64,000 bases of DNA from contig NZ_CP115483.1 in assembly GCF_027627455.1 (NCBI RefSeq), positions 372,001 through 436,000 of the forward strand. Direction: 5' to 3'. The first letter of the stretch is position 1; each line of letters opens with the position of its first letter. Under the pieces are notes generated by a model. The model saw only the letters and a program-made list of their open reading frames with translations, was not told the DNA's origin and searched no databases. The stretch is from Sphingobacterium sp. SYP-B4668. Lineage in GTDB: Bacteria; Bacteroidota; Bacteroidia; Sphingobacteriales; Sphingobacteriaceae. The position numbers and the translations under genes were made by a program. Shown piece by piece: positions 43,346 through 52,584 of the stretch.

Positions 43346-44464
43346 ATGAAAAGAATTGGAATTACGGGACAGCAAGGCTTCGTCGGAAGCCATTTATATA
43401 ATACCTTAGGATTATTTCCTGACGAATTTGAACGTGTGAATTTCAAAAGGGCCTATTTTGATGATGCTGAGGCCTTAGATGAGTTTGTCCGTAAATGCGA
43501 TGTCGTCGTACATTTGGCAGCAATGAATCGACACGAAAGTGAGCAGGTAATTTACGATACGAATGTTAAATTAGCCAAGGATTTGGTTGCATCTTTAGAG
43601 CGGACTAAATCAACAGCACATATCTTAATTTCCTCTTCTACGCAAGAAGAACGAGACAATCTATATGGCAAGTCAAAGAAAGAAGGCCGGGAGGCAATAG
43701 CATCTTGGGCTGAAGCCAAGGGAGGGAAGTTAACAGGACTAATTATACCAAACGTTTTTGGCGCGTTTGGTAAACCCTTTTACAATTCCTTTGTCGCAAC
43801 TTTTTGCTACCAACTCACGCATAGGGAGCAACCAATTATAGCACATGATGGTGAGGTTACATTGATTTATGTACAAGAGTTGGTGGATGAAATAATTAAC
43901 CAAATTCGTCGTGAAGAACATAGGCCCCATTGTGTAATAGAGCATACCGCTACAAAAAAAGTTTCAGAGGTACTAGCGCTCTTGGAAGGTTTCAAAGAAA
44001 TGTATTTAGAAAATGGAGAGATCCCGATATTAGAAAATTCCTTTGAATTAAATCTCTTTAATACCTACCGGTCGTATATGGATTATGGTAATCTTTACCC
44101 ACGCCATTTTCAATTGCATACAGATTCAAGAGGCACGTTTGTCGAGATTATCCGTATGGGTATTGGTGGACAATCTTCTTATTCAACAACTGTACCTGGG
44201 ATAACCAGAGGTAATCATTTTCATACGCGCAAGATTGAGCGCTTCGCTGTGATTAAAGGTAAGGCTCTTATTCAATTACGTAAGGTAGATACTGACGAGA
44301 TCTTTGATTTCTACTTGGACGGTACCCAACCTTCTTATGTCGATATGCCAATATGGTATACGCACAATATCAAAAATATTGGGAATGAAGAGTTGATTAC
44401 TATGTTTTGGATAAATGAGCCCTATGATCCCACCGACCCAGATACTTATTTTGTAGAGGTATAA
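43346..44464 (+). CDS. capF: CapF/WbjC-type reductase with cupin domain
   Basis: 372 residues of two domains. An N-terminal SDR has GITGQQGFVGSHL near 4-16, VVHLAAMNRH, and SSTQEERDNLYGKSKKEGRE with the Tyr-Lys pair. A C-terminal cupin starts near 250 with HTDSRGTFVEIIR, PGITRGNHFHTRKIERFAVIKGKALIQLR and MPIWYTHNIKNIG. This fusion is diagnostic of CapF: 3-epimerisation by the cupin, then 4-keto reduction. Second step to UDP-FucNAc (or UDP-PneNAc-like intermediates). Confidence 0.93.
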   Translation: MKRIGITGQQGFVGSHLYNTLGLFPDEFERVNFKRAYFDDAEALDEFVRKCDVVVHLAAMNRHESEQVIYDTNVKLAKDLVASLERTKSTAHILISSSTQEERDNLYGKSKKEGREAIASWAEAKGGKLTGLIIPNVFGAFGKPFYNSFVATFCYQLTHREQPIIAHDGEVTLIYVQELVDEIINQIRREEHRPHCVIEHTATKKVSEVLALLEGFKEMYLENGEIPILENSFELNLFNTYRSYMDYGNLYPRHFQLHTDSRGTFVEIIRMGIGGQSSYSTTVPGITRGNHFHTRKIERFAVIKGKALIQLRKVDTDEIFDFYLDGTQPSYVDMPIWYTHNIKNIGNEELITMFWINEPYDPTDPDTYFVEV

Positions 44465-44481
44465 ATTATTTTAAAGATATA

Positions 44482-45621
44482 ATGAAAAAATTAAAGGTAA
44501 TGACGGTCGTTGGAACGCGCCCGGAGATTATTAGATTATCAAGAGTATTGGAAGCACTGGATAGATCTAATGCTGTTGAACATATTATCGTCCATACAGG
44601 ACAGAATTATGACTACGAGTTGAATCAGGTTTTTTTCGAAGATTTGGGATTACGTAAGCCTGATTATTTTTTGGAGGCTGCTGGTAAGACCGCAACTGAG
44701 ACAGTGGGCAATATCTTGATAAAAATAGACCCCTTGTTAGAGGAATTGAAACCGGAGGCCTTTTTGGTATTGGGTGATACCAACTCATGTCTTTGCGCGA
44801 TACCGGCTAAGAAACGTCATATTCCAATCTTCCATATGGAGGCGGGGAATAGATGCTTTGATCAGCGGGTACCAGAAGAGACCAACCGTAAAATCGTGGA
44901 TCATACAGCAGATGTAAACCTTACCTATTCGGATATTGCGCGTGAATATCTATTGCGTGAGGGGTTGCCTGCAGATCGAATTATTAAGACAGGTTCGCCT
45001 ATGTTTGAGGTGCTTAATCATTACCTTCCTCAAATTAAAGCTTCGGATGTGCTATCCAAATTGAATTTAGAGGACCGTAAATTTTTCGTGGTTTCTTCTC
45101 ATCGTGAGGAGAATATTAATTCGGAAAAGAATTTTAGAGGTTTGATTGATTCATTAAATGCGATAGCAGAACAGTATAAGATGCCGATTATCGTATCCAC
45201 TCATCCTCGTACGCGTAATATGATTGATAAGATGCAGATAGCCGTGCGCCCTGAAGTTCAATTTCTGAAGCCCTTAGGATTTCACGACTATAATGCGTTG
45301 CAGATGCGGTCATTTGCTGTTTTATCGGATTCTGGGACCATATCTGAGGAGTCATCTATTTTGAATTTCAGAGCACTGAATATTCGTCAGGCTCACGAGC
45401 GGCCAGAAGCGATGGAGGAAGCATCTGTCATGATGGTGGGACTGTCTCCAGAGCGTGTTTTACAAGGACTGGTGCAGGTATTAGAGCAAAAGATAGACGG
45501 TGAGCGTAATTTTCGTCCCGTAGCCGATTATTCGATGCCCAATGTATCTGATAAAGTGGTACGTATTATAATCTCCTATACCGATTATATTAAACGCGTG
45601 GTTTGGTCTGAGGAGATATAG
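44482..45621 (+). CDS. capG: UDP-HexNAc 2-epimerase, CapG/WbjD branch
   Basis: 379 residues. VVGTRPEIIRLSRVLEAL, HTGQNYDYELNQVFFEDLGL and HMEAGNRCFDQRVPEETNRK are the CapG/WbjD/FnlC variant of the WecB fold, distinct from the copy at 31793, which has HIEAGLRT. LSDSGTISEESSILNFRALNIRQAHERPEAMEEA continues the pattern. Completes UDP-L-FucNAc from the CapF product. The adjacent WbuB-like transferase, 2 bp downstream, is the expected user. Confidence 0.93.
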   Translation: MKKLKVMTVVGTRPEIIRLSRVLEALDRSNAVEHIIVHTGQNYDYELNQVFFEDLGLRKPDYFLEAAGKTATETVGNILIKIDPLLEELKPEAFLVLGDTNSCLCAIPAKKRHIPIFHMEAGNRCFDQRVPEETNRKIVDHTADVNLTYSDIAREYLLREGLPADRIIKTGSPMFEVLNHYLPQIKASDVLSKLNLEDRKFFVVSSHREENINSEKNFRGLIDSLNAIAEQYKMPIIVSTHPRTRNMIDKMQIAVRPEVQFLKPLGFHDYNALQMRSFAVLSDSGTISEESSILNFRALNIRQAHERPEAMEEASVMMVGLSPERVLQGLVQVLEQKIDGERNFRPVADYSMPNVSDKVVRIIISYTDYIKRVVWSEEI

Positions 45622-45623
45622 GT

Positions 45624-46808
45624 ATGAAGAGAGTATATCTGATTTCAGAATTATTTTATCCGAATAAAACCTCAACGGCTTATATTATGACAGAAATAGC
45701 CAAATTTCTGTCCAAAAATTATGATACCTCTGTAATATATGCTGACATAGCCTATGACGCTAATGTAGATCATGTAAATGAAAAAAAACTGGAAGGAATA
45801 AAGTTAATCAAATCGAGAGCCTTATCATTAGATAAAAACAAATTTTTTAACAGGATTCTGGGATCTTTGTACACAACATTTTCTTTTGCTGGAAAAATTT
45901 TGAGATACGTTGCGAAAGAGGATGTAGTTTTTGCAGTAACTAATCCATTTTTACTTGTGATTTTACTTGGATGTATTCGTAGGTGCAAAAAATTTAGGTA
46001 TGTTCTCTTGGTTCACGATGTATTTCCGGAAAATGCTGTTCCGGCAGGTGTATTGAAAAACAACTCGTTTTCATATAAAATTATGAAGACGATGTATGAT
46101 TGGTCTTACAGCATGGCAGACGAATTGATTGTATTGGGAAGAGATATGGAAAAACTTGTGGCTTCTAAAGTAAGCCGTGGAAAAAAAATTCATATCGTTG
46201 AAAATTGGTTTGATTCTGATTTACAACCTAATTTGGTTTTTGATAGAAATAACTATCTAGGAGTTGATGTAACGGATAAAATCGTTATCGGATTTGCTGG
46301 GAATATGGGAAGAGTACAATATTTAGAGGAGTTTTTGAAAATATTTGCCTCATCTCATAATGAAAAATTACATATGATTTTGGTAGGAGATGGCGCATGT
46401 AAAAATGATATACTGAACTTTTTAAAAAAGAACGGTATTGATAACGTACATTATCTAGGCCCTAAACCGCGCTCTGAGCAATCATATTTCTTAAATAGTT
46501 GTGATATAGGCTTAGTGACATTATCGCCGGCTATGTACGGTCTTGGCGTACCTTCGAAATCCTATAATTTATTAGCGTTAGGTAAACCCATTCTTTTCGT
46601 GGGAGATGAAGGGGCTGAAATTGATTTGTTAATTAAGGATAATCAGATTGGTTGGAGTTTTAACTGGGATAATCCCGAGCCTTTAAGAAGTTTTTTAACA
46701 ACTTTAAATAACAAAGATAATATCAAATCAGAGAAAGCGAAGATATTAGCTAATGAAAGGTTTGCGGAAAATATAGTTCTTTCTAAGATAAACCAAATCA
46801 TCAAATGA
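45624..46808 (+). CDS. GT4 glycosyltransferase, WbuB-like (FucNAc transferase type)
   Basis: 394 residues, GT-B. The N-terminal MKRVYLISELFYPNKTSTAYIMTEIAKFL and the middle LLVHDVFPENAVPAGVLK are typical of WbuB-type proteins. The C-terminal half contains VIGFAGNMGRVQYLEEFLK, DNVHYLGPKPRSEQSYFLNSCDIGLVTL and GVPSKSYNLLALGKPILF. WbuB enzymes transfer L-FucNAc from the sugar made by the preceding trio. It overlaps the next gene by 4 bp. Confidence 0.88.
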   Translation: MKRVYLISELFYPNKTSTAYIMTEIAKFLSKNYDTSVIYADIAYDANVDHVNEKKLEGIKLIKSRALSLDKNKFFNRILGSLYTTFSFAGKILRYVAKEDVVFAVTNPFLLVILLGCIRRCKKFRYVLLVHDVFPENAVPAGVLKNNSFSYKIMKTMYDWSYSMADELIVLGRDMEKLVASKVSRGKKIHIVENWFDSDLQPNLVFDRNNYLGVDVTDKIVIGFAGNMGRVQYLEEFLKIFASSHNEKLHMILVGDGACKNDILNFLKKNGIDNVHYLGPKPRSEQSYFLNSCDIGLVTLSPAMYGLGVPSKSYNLLALGKPILFVGDEGAEIDLLIKDNQIGWSFNWDNPEPLRSFLTTLNNKDNIKSEKAKILANERFAENIVLSKINQIIK

Positions 46809-47707
46809 AAGTAACAATTTTAGGAGCTAGCGGATTCATTGGAAAGCATTTACTTAGTGGGATTAAAGATGTTTGTGGGAGCTCATTACGACGTGACGGG
46901 TGGCAAAATGATCTGAAGAGCAGTGTCGTTATACTTAATCTTGTGGGTAAGGCTCACGATCACAAGGGAACTGCGACCGAACAGGATTATTATTACGCTA
47001 ACTTAGAGTTAACAAAGCAGATTTTTCAGGTTTTTGTAAGCTCCTCTGCTAAGCTGTTCATCCATATAAGTTCGTTGGCTGCCCTGGAAGAATTCGAATC
47101 TAACAGGCCGTTGACAGAAGAGAACAATTGTCATCCCGAATCTTGGTACGGGAGCTCAAAACGAGCTGCGGAGGAATGGCTTTTGGACCAAGAACTACCA
47201 TCAGATAAAAAGTTGGTTATCCTTAGGCCGACAATGGTACACGGACCTGGTGACAAAGGAAATCTGGGCTTGCTATATAAATTGATATCGAGGGGAATTC
47301 CCTATCCTTTAAGTTCATTTGATAATAGCCGTTCCTTTATATCGATTTCTAACTTTTGTTTTTTTATCGAACAGATTATAGAAAATTACGATAAATTGGA
47401 ATCAGGGATATATCATATCGCTGATGATGAACCAATTTCTACAAATGAAATTATTGAGGTCATTAAGAAGGTTACGAACAAAAAGGTTATGAGTATTTCA
47501 CTGCCTAAATATTTGGTTAGGATGATAGCTAAAGTCGGAGATGTGATTCCGATACCGTTAAATACGAAGCGACTTAAAAAGATGACTAGTGATTTATTGG
47601 TTTCGAATCAAAAGATTAAAGCGGCTTTGGGAATTGAGAAATTGCCATTGACGGCGAAGGAGGGATTGGAGAGGACGATAAGGTCTTTTGGGGAGGCTAA
47701 GAGTTAG
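46805..47707 (+). CDS. NAD-dependent epimerase/dehydratase (WbpV/4-ketoreductase-like)
   Basis: 300 residues. Cofactor motif LGASGFIGKHL is near 4-14, LNLVGKAHDHKG near 50-60, ISSLAALEE, then the active site WYGSSKRAAEEWL with the Tyr and Lys, and LRPTMVHGPGDKGNLG. This matches SDRs next to initiating sugar-1-phosphate transferases (WbpV, FnlD or QnlA types), which reduce UDP-4-keto-6-deoxy-HexNAc to QuiNAc or FucNAc. The neighbouring initiating transferase would use the product as first sugar. Precise stereochemistry cannot be told. Confidence 0.82.
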   Translation: MKVTILGASGFIGKHLLSGIKDVCGSSLRRDGWQNDLKSSVVILNLVGKAHDHKGTATEQDYYYANLELTKQIFQVFVSSSAKLFIHISSLAALEEFESNRPLTEENNCHPESWYGSSKRAAEEWLLDQELPSDKKLVILRPTMVHGPGDKGNLGLLYKLISRGIPYPLSSFDNSRSFISISNFCFFIEQIIENYDKLESGIYHIADDEPISTNEIIEVIKKVTNKKVMSISLPKYLVRMIAKVGDVIPIPLNTKRLKKMTSDLLVSNQKIKAALGIEKLPLTAKEGLERTIRSFGEAKS

Positions 47708-47957
47708 GTATTGGTGATTAGGAGAGAGGGACTTGACGTGATGTATTGCCTATGACGGAGAGACTCCGAATCAAGTTCGGAGTGACGGAATGATAGAGTG
47801 GTGATAGGGGTTAGGGGGTAGAGATTAGATGTTAGAGAGCTAGGAGTTTGGGGTGAGGGGCTTGACGTGGTGTATTGCATTTAACGGAGAGGCTCCGAAT
47901 CAAGTTCGGAGTGACGGGGTCGGAGTTAGAGCCTAGGTACTAGACAAATATAAAGTG
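47708..47957 (+). repeat. repeat spacer with two palindromes, reverse orientation (copies 9-10)
   Basis: Cores at 47761-47787 and 47890-47916, written ACTCCGAA-tcaag-TTCGGAGT on the plus strand, i.e. the reverse orientation and an A/T-shifted variant of the forward copies. They are preceded by CTTGACGTGATGTATTGC. No gene. Confidence 0.85.
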
Positions 47958-48914
47958 ATGATATATTTAGTAGTTTTTATAGTTCTTTTTGTGGCGGAAT
48001 TAGCATATTTCCGGGTTGCAGATCGATTCAATATTATTGACAAGCCGAATGAGCGTAGTTCGCATACCGCTATTACGTTAAGAGGTGGTGGGATTATATT
48101 TTATTTAGGGGCGTTAGCTTATTTTATTCTATCGGGATTCCAATACCCTTATTTCTTCCTAGGTCTGACATTGATGACAGTAGTGAGCTTTGCGGATGAT
48201 ATCATGACCTTATCCAATAAAATTCGCCTGTTGGTCCATCTGCTATCAGTACTGTTAATGGCATATGAACTGGATGTATTCGGTATGCCTTGGTATTATT
48301 TGGTGATAACATTTATAGTGGTAATCGGCGTTATTAATGCCTACAATTTTATGGATGGTATCAATGGAATCACGGCTTGCTACAGCCTAGCGGTAGGTGG
48401 CTTGTTACTATTGGTCAGCCATCACGTCGATTTTATCGACCGGGATTTGTTAATATATAGTATGCTCTCGATATTGGTATTTGCTTTTTTTAACTTTAGG
48501 GCCAAAGCGAAATGCTTTGCGGGAGATGTTGGCTCTGTGGCTATTGCTTTTATCTTGCTGTTTGCATTGGCTGCCTTGATAATTAAGACCCAGAACTTGA
48601 TTTATATATTATTCCTAGTAGTATACGGAGTGGACACGGTGTGGACAATTGTGCGGCGGCTCTCCAAAAGAGAAAACATTTTCCAAGCGCATCGCTCACA
48701 TCTGTACCAATACTTAGGGAATGAGGCCGGCGTGAATAAGCTAGTGGTATCTTTTGTATACGGAGTACTACAGTTTATCATTGGTTTACTCGTGATACGG
48801 TTTACAGATGAAAGTGTTACCATCCAATTAGGATTTGCAATTGGCCTGCTGTTAGCATTAAGCCTTATTTATTTGATGTTGAAGCGATATGTGTTGAAGA
48901 GGTATATTGGGTAA
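47958..48914 (+). CDS. undecaprenyl-phosphate HexNAc-1-phosphate transferase (WecA/WbpL-like)
   Basis: 318 residues from ATG 47958; a GTG at 47955 is the next codon upstream. About ten TM segments. Conserved cytoplasmic motifs of the MraY/WecA family are seen in order: DKPNERSSHT near 28-37, VSFADD near 76, NAYNFMDGINGI near 125-136, FAGDVGS near 187 and AHRSHLYQYLG near 233. It would start the repeat unit by placing a HexNAc-1-P (QuiNAc/FucNAc type if WbpL-like) on undecaprenyl phosphate. Separated from the cluster by a 250-bp repeat spacer. Confidence 0.92.
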   Translation: MIYLVVFIVLFVAELAYFRVADRFNIIDKPNERSSHTAITLRGGGIIFYLGALAYFILSGFQYPYFFLGLTLMTVVSFADDIMTLSNKIRLLVHLLSVLLMAYELDVFGMPWYYLVITFIVVIGVINAYNFMDGINGITACYSLAVGGLLLLVSHHVDFIDRDLLIYSMLSILVFAFFNFRAKAKCFAGDVGSVAIAFILLFALAALIIKTQNLIYILFLVVYGVDTVWTIVRRLSKRENIFQAHRSHLYQYLGNEAGVNKLVVSFVYGVLQFIIGLLVIRFTDESVTIQLGFAIGLLLALSLIYLMLKRYVLKRYIG

Positions 48915-49292
48915 CTAGTGACTAGTAATTGGTGACTAGTGACTGGTAATTGGTGACTAGTGACTGGTAATTAGTAACTAGTAATTGGTGGCTAGGAGTT
49001 AGAGTTTAGAAATTGGAGTTAGGAGATAGAGAGTGGTAATTGGTGACTAGTAATTGGTGACTAGTGACTGGTAATTGGTGACTAGTGATTGGTGACTAGG
49101 AGTTAGAGTTTAGAAATTGGAGTTAGGAGATAGGTGTTAGATATTAGGAGTTGGAGGGATAGAGAGTGGGAGTTAGGAGATAGAGGTTAGATAATTAGTG
49201 ATTGGTGACTAGTAATTGGTGACTGGTAATTAGTAACTAGTAATTGGTCGCCAAAATCTCTATATTAGATATTTGGCGCTAATTGGAACCTT
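48915..49292 (+). repeat. tandem TAGTGACTGGTAATTGG-type repeat stretch
   Basis: 378 bp built of irregular tandem copies of units such as GTGACTAGTAATTG and GTGACTGGTAATTG, alternating with GGAGTTAGAG and AGATAGAGAG blocks; a longer block beginning GGAGTTAGAGTTTAGAAATT occurs twice (about 48994 and 49097). No gene and no spacer-repeat regularity like a CRISPR array. Confidence 0.88.
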
Positions 49293-49652
49293 ATGAAAAC
49301 ACACAAAGACTTGGATGTTTGGAAGAAAAGTATTGACCTGGTCACGACTATTTACGAATTGAGCAAAGTTTTCCCGAAGGACGAGGTGTATGGATTAACG
49401 AACCAGATAAGGAGGGCTGCTGTCTCAATCCCGAGTAATATCTCGGAAGGAGCTGCAAGACAATCAAAAAAGGAATTTATACAGTTTCTGTATATCGCAT
49501 TAGGAAGTGCGATGGAAGTAGAAACTCAATTGATTATCAGTAAAAACTTGCAATATATTTCTGAAAAGAAGCAGATTGAGATTTTAGACGAATTAAGTTG
49601 CATTAGTAAAATGATTAATGGCCTTATTACATATCTAAAGGAACGGAATTAA
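49293..49652 (+). CDS. four-helix-bundle protein (S23/ribosomal intervening-sequence family)
   Basis: 119 residues of mostly helix. HKDLDVWKKSIDLVTTIYELSKVFPKDEVYGLTNQIRRAAVSIPSNISEGAAR is the standard signature of the S23 four-helix-bundle family, with the QIRRAAVSIPSNIAEG-type core. These small proteins occur widely as stand-alone genes near polysaccharide clusters and in rRNA intervening sequences; biochemical role unknown. It sits between two repeat-rich spacers. The ATG follows a 20-bp non-repetitive lead. Confidence 0.92.
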   Translation: MKTHKDLDVWKKSIDLVTTIYELSKVFPKDEVYGLTNQIRRAAVSIPSNISEGAARQSKKEFIQFLYIALGSAMEVETQLIISKNLQYISEKKQIEILDELSCISKMINGLITYLKERN

Positions 49653-49739
49653 TGTTTTATAACTAATACGAGTAGTTGACTACAGGCGATGTGTGTCTCT
49701 AACGACTACTAATCACTAGTCACGAATCACAAATAACAT

Positions 49740-50168
49740 ATGCATATAAATTTTATTACAGGTGGCATCGCCAAAGATTATAGAGGTCAAATTCGGTTCG
49801 TAAATGACTTTGATATGTCGCAAGTCAAACGATTCTACATCATTCAAAATGCAGATGCCGAGCTGGTCAGGGGCTGGCGTGCGCATCGTATAGAGCAGCG
49901 CTGGTTTTATGTCTTATCGGGTGCATTCGCCGTAGACTTGGTCGAAATCGATAATTGGGAGGATGCATCTCCTGATTTGGCCATACAAAGAGAGATTATC
50001 CATGTCACAGAACAGCGTGTATTCCACGTACCTGCTGGATATGGTACCGCTTTTCGAGCCTTAGAACCGAATAGCGAACTGTTGGTATTCGCAGATTATG
50101 GTATCGAGAATGCTAAGCTGGACGACCACACCTGGCCAGTGGATTATTTTGTGAATAGGTTGGTGTAG
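49740..50168 (+). CDS. WxcM-like cupin (sugar 3,4-ketoisomerase-like)
   Basis: 142 residues, a single cupin barrel. VKRFYIIQNADAELVRGWRAHRIEQRWFYVLSGAFAVDLVEI matches the WxcM/FdtA C-terminal cupin, with RxxHxxxxxRxF replaced by RGWRAHRIEQRWF. VFHVPAGYGTAFRALEPNSELLVFADY completes it. Relatives isomerise dTDP-4-keto-6-deoxyhexoses or are inactive companions. rfbA/rfbB could supply such a substrate, but no aminotransferase is visible nearby, so the substrate is open. Confidence 0.8.
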   Translation: MHINFITGGIAKDYRGQIRFVNDFDMSQVKRFYIIQNADAELVRGWRAHRIEQRWFYVLSGAFAVDLVEIDNWEDASPDLAIQREIIHVTEQRVFHVPAGYGTAFRALEPNSELLVFADYGIENAKLDDHTWPVDYFVNRLV

Positions 50169-50514
50169 GGGTTAGAGATTAGGAGATAGAGAGACTAGGT
50201 GTTGAAGATTGGAGGCTAGGAGCTAGGTGTTAGAGGTAAGGAGGTAGTTTAGATACTAGGTGTTGGAGATTGGAGGCTAGGAGCTTGACGTAGTGTATTG
50301 CATTTGATAGGCAGACTCCGAATCAAGTTTGGAGTGACGGGCGGGGAAGGAGTTGGAAGTGGTGTATTGCATTGACGGGCAGACTCCGAATCAGGTTCGG
50401 AGTGACGGGCGGGGAAGGAGTTGGCATTAAACTTGTTATAGGCTGGTACATGTTTTAATTTTTGTACCGTTCTACTGGATTCTCCAAAAATCCAAGTAGA
50501 CCAGATCACACCCT
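50169..50514 (+). repeat. repeat spacer with two palindromes, reverse orientation (copies 11-12)
   Basis: Palindrome cores 50313-50339 and 50381-50407, the second 68 bp after the first, each preceded by GTGTATTGCATT and followed by GGCGGGGAAGGAGTTGG. The 5' part is TAGGAGCTAGGTGTTAGAG-type string. No gene. Confidence 0.85.
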
Positions 50515-51471
50515 ATGATAAAAAAAGAAAAACCTACGCTGGTCATACTGGCGGCTGGAATGGCTAGCCGATACGGCTCTGCTAAGCAAGTGGAAAGCAT
50601 TGGTCCATATCAAGAGAAAATTATCGATTATTCCATATACGATGCGGTCCGCGCTGGATTCGGCAAGATTGTCTTTGTTATCCGAGAAGAATTCTTAACC
50701 ATCATGCAGAAAAATGTGGGCGATCGGCTTCCCAAAGAGATAGAAGTAGCTTATGCTTTCCAGGATTTTGACCTGCGTAAATTCGGCGTGGAGATGCACG
50801 TCGAGCGGCAAAAACCGTGGGGCACGGCACATGCGGTAATGAGTGCGCATGAACATGTAGATGGCCCATTCTGTGTCATCAATGCCGATGATTTCTATGG
50901 TTATGATGCTTTCGAACGGATGGCTGATTTCTTGACGAATGAAGCAACAGATGGACAAATGGCCTTGGTAGGTTTTGAAATAGGAAATACGCTATCCGAC
51001 TATGGATATGTATCGCGAGGGGTATGCGAGGTGAATGGCACAGGACAGATGACGAGCGTGACCGAACGCACCAATATATACCGTAAAGACGAAGGAGAGG
51101 ACATGCATATCGTCTACCGCTCGGACGACCAAGAGGTGATACTCCCTAAAGAGACAAGGGTATCCATGAACTTTTGGGGATTCACCCCCAAAGTAATCGA
51201 GGTAGCTAAGGAGCTGTTTCCAGCTTTCGTAGCAGAGAACCAAGATAACCCGAAAGCCGAATTTTTTATTCCCAATATTCCAGACTACATGGTAAAGAAG
51301 CAGATGGCGCAATTTGCAGTGCTGCCAACTTCGTCCAAATGGTTTGGCGTGACCTATAAAGAGGACAAGGCGATAGTACAAGCAAGTATTCGACAATTGA
51401 TAGCGGATGGGGTGTACCCGAGAAGGCTATGGCCGAAGCCTGTAAATGAAGCGCTGTATTTGGATTTTTAG
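50515..51471 (+). CDS. sugar nucleotidyltransferase-like protein (NTP_transferase)
   Basis: 318 residues. The N-terminal nucleotide site is LVILAAGMASRYGSAKQVESIGPYQEKIIDYSIYDA, a variant of the GxGxR-x-K signature. PWGTAHAVMSAHEHVDGPFCVINADDFYGYDAFERM contains the NADDFYG metal site. Family members transfer nucleotide to sugar-phosphates or phosphocholine-like groups; the specific donor/acceptor is unclear. It stands alone between repeats 0.3 kb on either side, so likely has its own promoter. Confidence 0.87.
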   Translation: MIKKEKPTLVILAAGMASRYGSAKQVESIGPYQEKIIDYSIYDAVRAGFGKIVFVIREEFLTIMQKNVGDRLPKEIEVAYAFQDFDLRKFGVEMHVERQKPWGTAHAVMSAHEHVDGPFCVINADDFYGYDAFERMADFLTNEATDGQMALVGFEIGNTLSDYGYVSRGVCEVNGTGQMTSVTERTNIYRKDEGEDMHIVYRSDDQEVILPKETRVSMNFWGFTPKVIEVAKELFPAFVAENQDNPKAEFFIPNIPDYMVKKQMAQFAVLPTSSKWFGVTYKEDKAIVQASIRQLIADGVYPRRLWPKPVNEALYLDF

Positions 51472-51944
51472 GGGTTAGTGATTTGGGGGGAGGAGCTTGA
51501 CGGGTGTATTGCATTTGACGGAGAGACTCCGAATCAAGTTAGGAGTGACGGGGGGAGTGGTGATAGGGGTTAGGTTTTAAAGATTAGGGGTTAGTGATTT
51601 GGGGGGAGGAGCTTGACGGGTGTATTGCATTTGACGGAGAGGCTCCGAATCAAGTTCGGAGTGACGGGAGAGGATGGAGGGGTGATAGGGGTTAGTGGGA
51701 GAGGTGTTGGGTTTTAGAAACTAGGAGTTAGATGGTTAGGAGTTAGGTTTTAGAGATTAGGGGTTAGTGATTCGTGATGGGGTTAGGAGCTTGACGTGGT
51801 GTATTGCCTATGACGGAGAGACTCCGAATCAAGTTCGGAGTGACGGGTGTTTTGTTGTAAGCCCTCCGCCATTAACCATCCATCACTAGTAATAAGCTAG
51901 CTACTAATTTTCAATACTAAACTGAATTAGCTACCTTAGGGTTG
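51472..51944 (+). repeat. repeat spacer with three palindromes, reverse orientation (copies 13-15)
   Basis: Cores at 51524-51550, 51640-51666 and 51819-51845. A block of GGGGTTAGTGATTTGGGGGG then GGAGCTTGACGGGTGTATTG recurs at about 51472 and 51588. No gene. The last 80 bp before the sigma factor are non-repetitive and should hold its promoter. Confidence 0.87.
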
Positions 51945-52526
51945 ATGAAACTAACCAATTATCATGTATTGCCCGAAAATCATTTGATTCCGTTATTGAA
52001 GAATGGCGATCGGGAGGCCTTCGAAGAAATCTTTAATCGATATTACCATTTTCTGCTCCAATATGCAGATCAACTGACGCATGATAGTCAACAAAGCGAG
52101 GACCTCATCCAAGAGATATTTATCCGAGCGTGGCAAAACCGCGAACGATTTGACGATTCCAAAAATCTATTTAATTATCTCAAAGTGAGTGTTCGGAACG
52201 GCTTCCTGAATCAAGAACGGACCAAGACGACGCATACAGCTTTCAAAAAAGAATTGACCCACTACCTAACGGCGGGATACACGACTGCGGACCAAGGGAT
52301 GATCGAGAAGGAGCTTATTGCACGTTTGGAAAGCATAGCTGCAGCACTGCCCGGCAAAATGGGAAAGGTATTCATGATGACCCACTTCGAGAATTGCAGC
52401 AATGAAGAGATTGCCCTCGCACTGGGGGTCTCCGAGAAGACCGTCAAAAATCTATTGAGCCAAGCTGTTGGCAATATTCGCCTACGTATGGGACTCTCCC
52501 TAGCATTGGCTATTTTACTTTCGTAA
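51945..52526 (+). CDS. RNA polymerase ECF-type sigma-70 factor
   Basis: 193 residues from ATG 51945. The sigma-2 region is near 20-85 with REAFEEIFNRYYHFLLQYADQL and SEDLIQEIFIRAWQNRERFD; the sigma-4 HTH is near 120-175 with FMMTHFENCSNEEIALALGVSEKTVKNLLSQAVGNIRLRM. Pairs with the FecR-type anti-sigma gene 58 bp downstream and the STN-bearing SusC after it, the classic trans-envelope signalling set. It should activate this locus when the SusC binds substrate. Confidence 0.95.
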   Translation: MKLTNYHVLPENHLIPLLKNGDREAFEEIFNRYYHFLLQYADQLTHDSQQSEDLIQEIFIRAWQNRERFDDSKNLFNYLKVSVRNGFLNQERTKTTHTAFKKELTHYLTAGYTTADQGMIEKELIARLESIAAALPGKMGKVFMMTHFENCSNEEIALALGVSEKTVKNLLSQAVGNIRLRMGLSLALAILLS

Positions 52527-52584
52527 AAAAAATAAAATAAATCGGGATTTATGGGAAGCAGATGTGTACTGTATATAGAGACAC

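Noticed and set aside
48915..49249. Possible CRISPR array
   Set aside because: Units are irregular, without constant-length repeats and unique spacers, and no cas genes are seen; simple tandem intergenic repeats instead.
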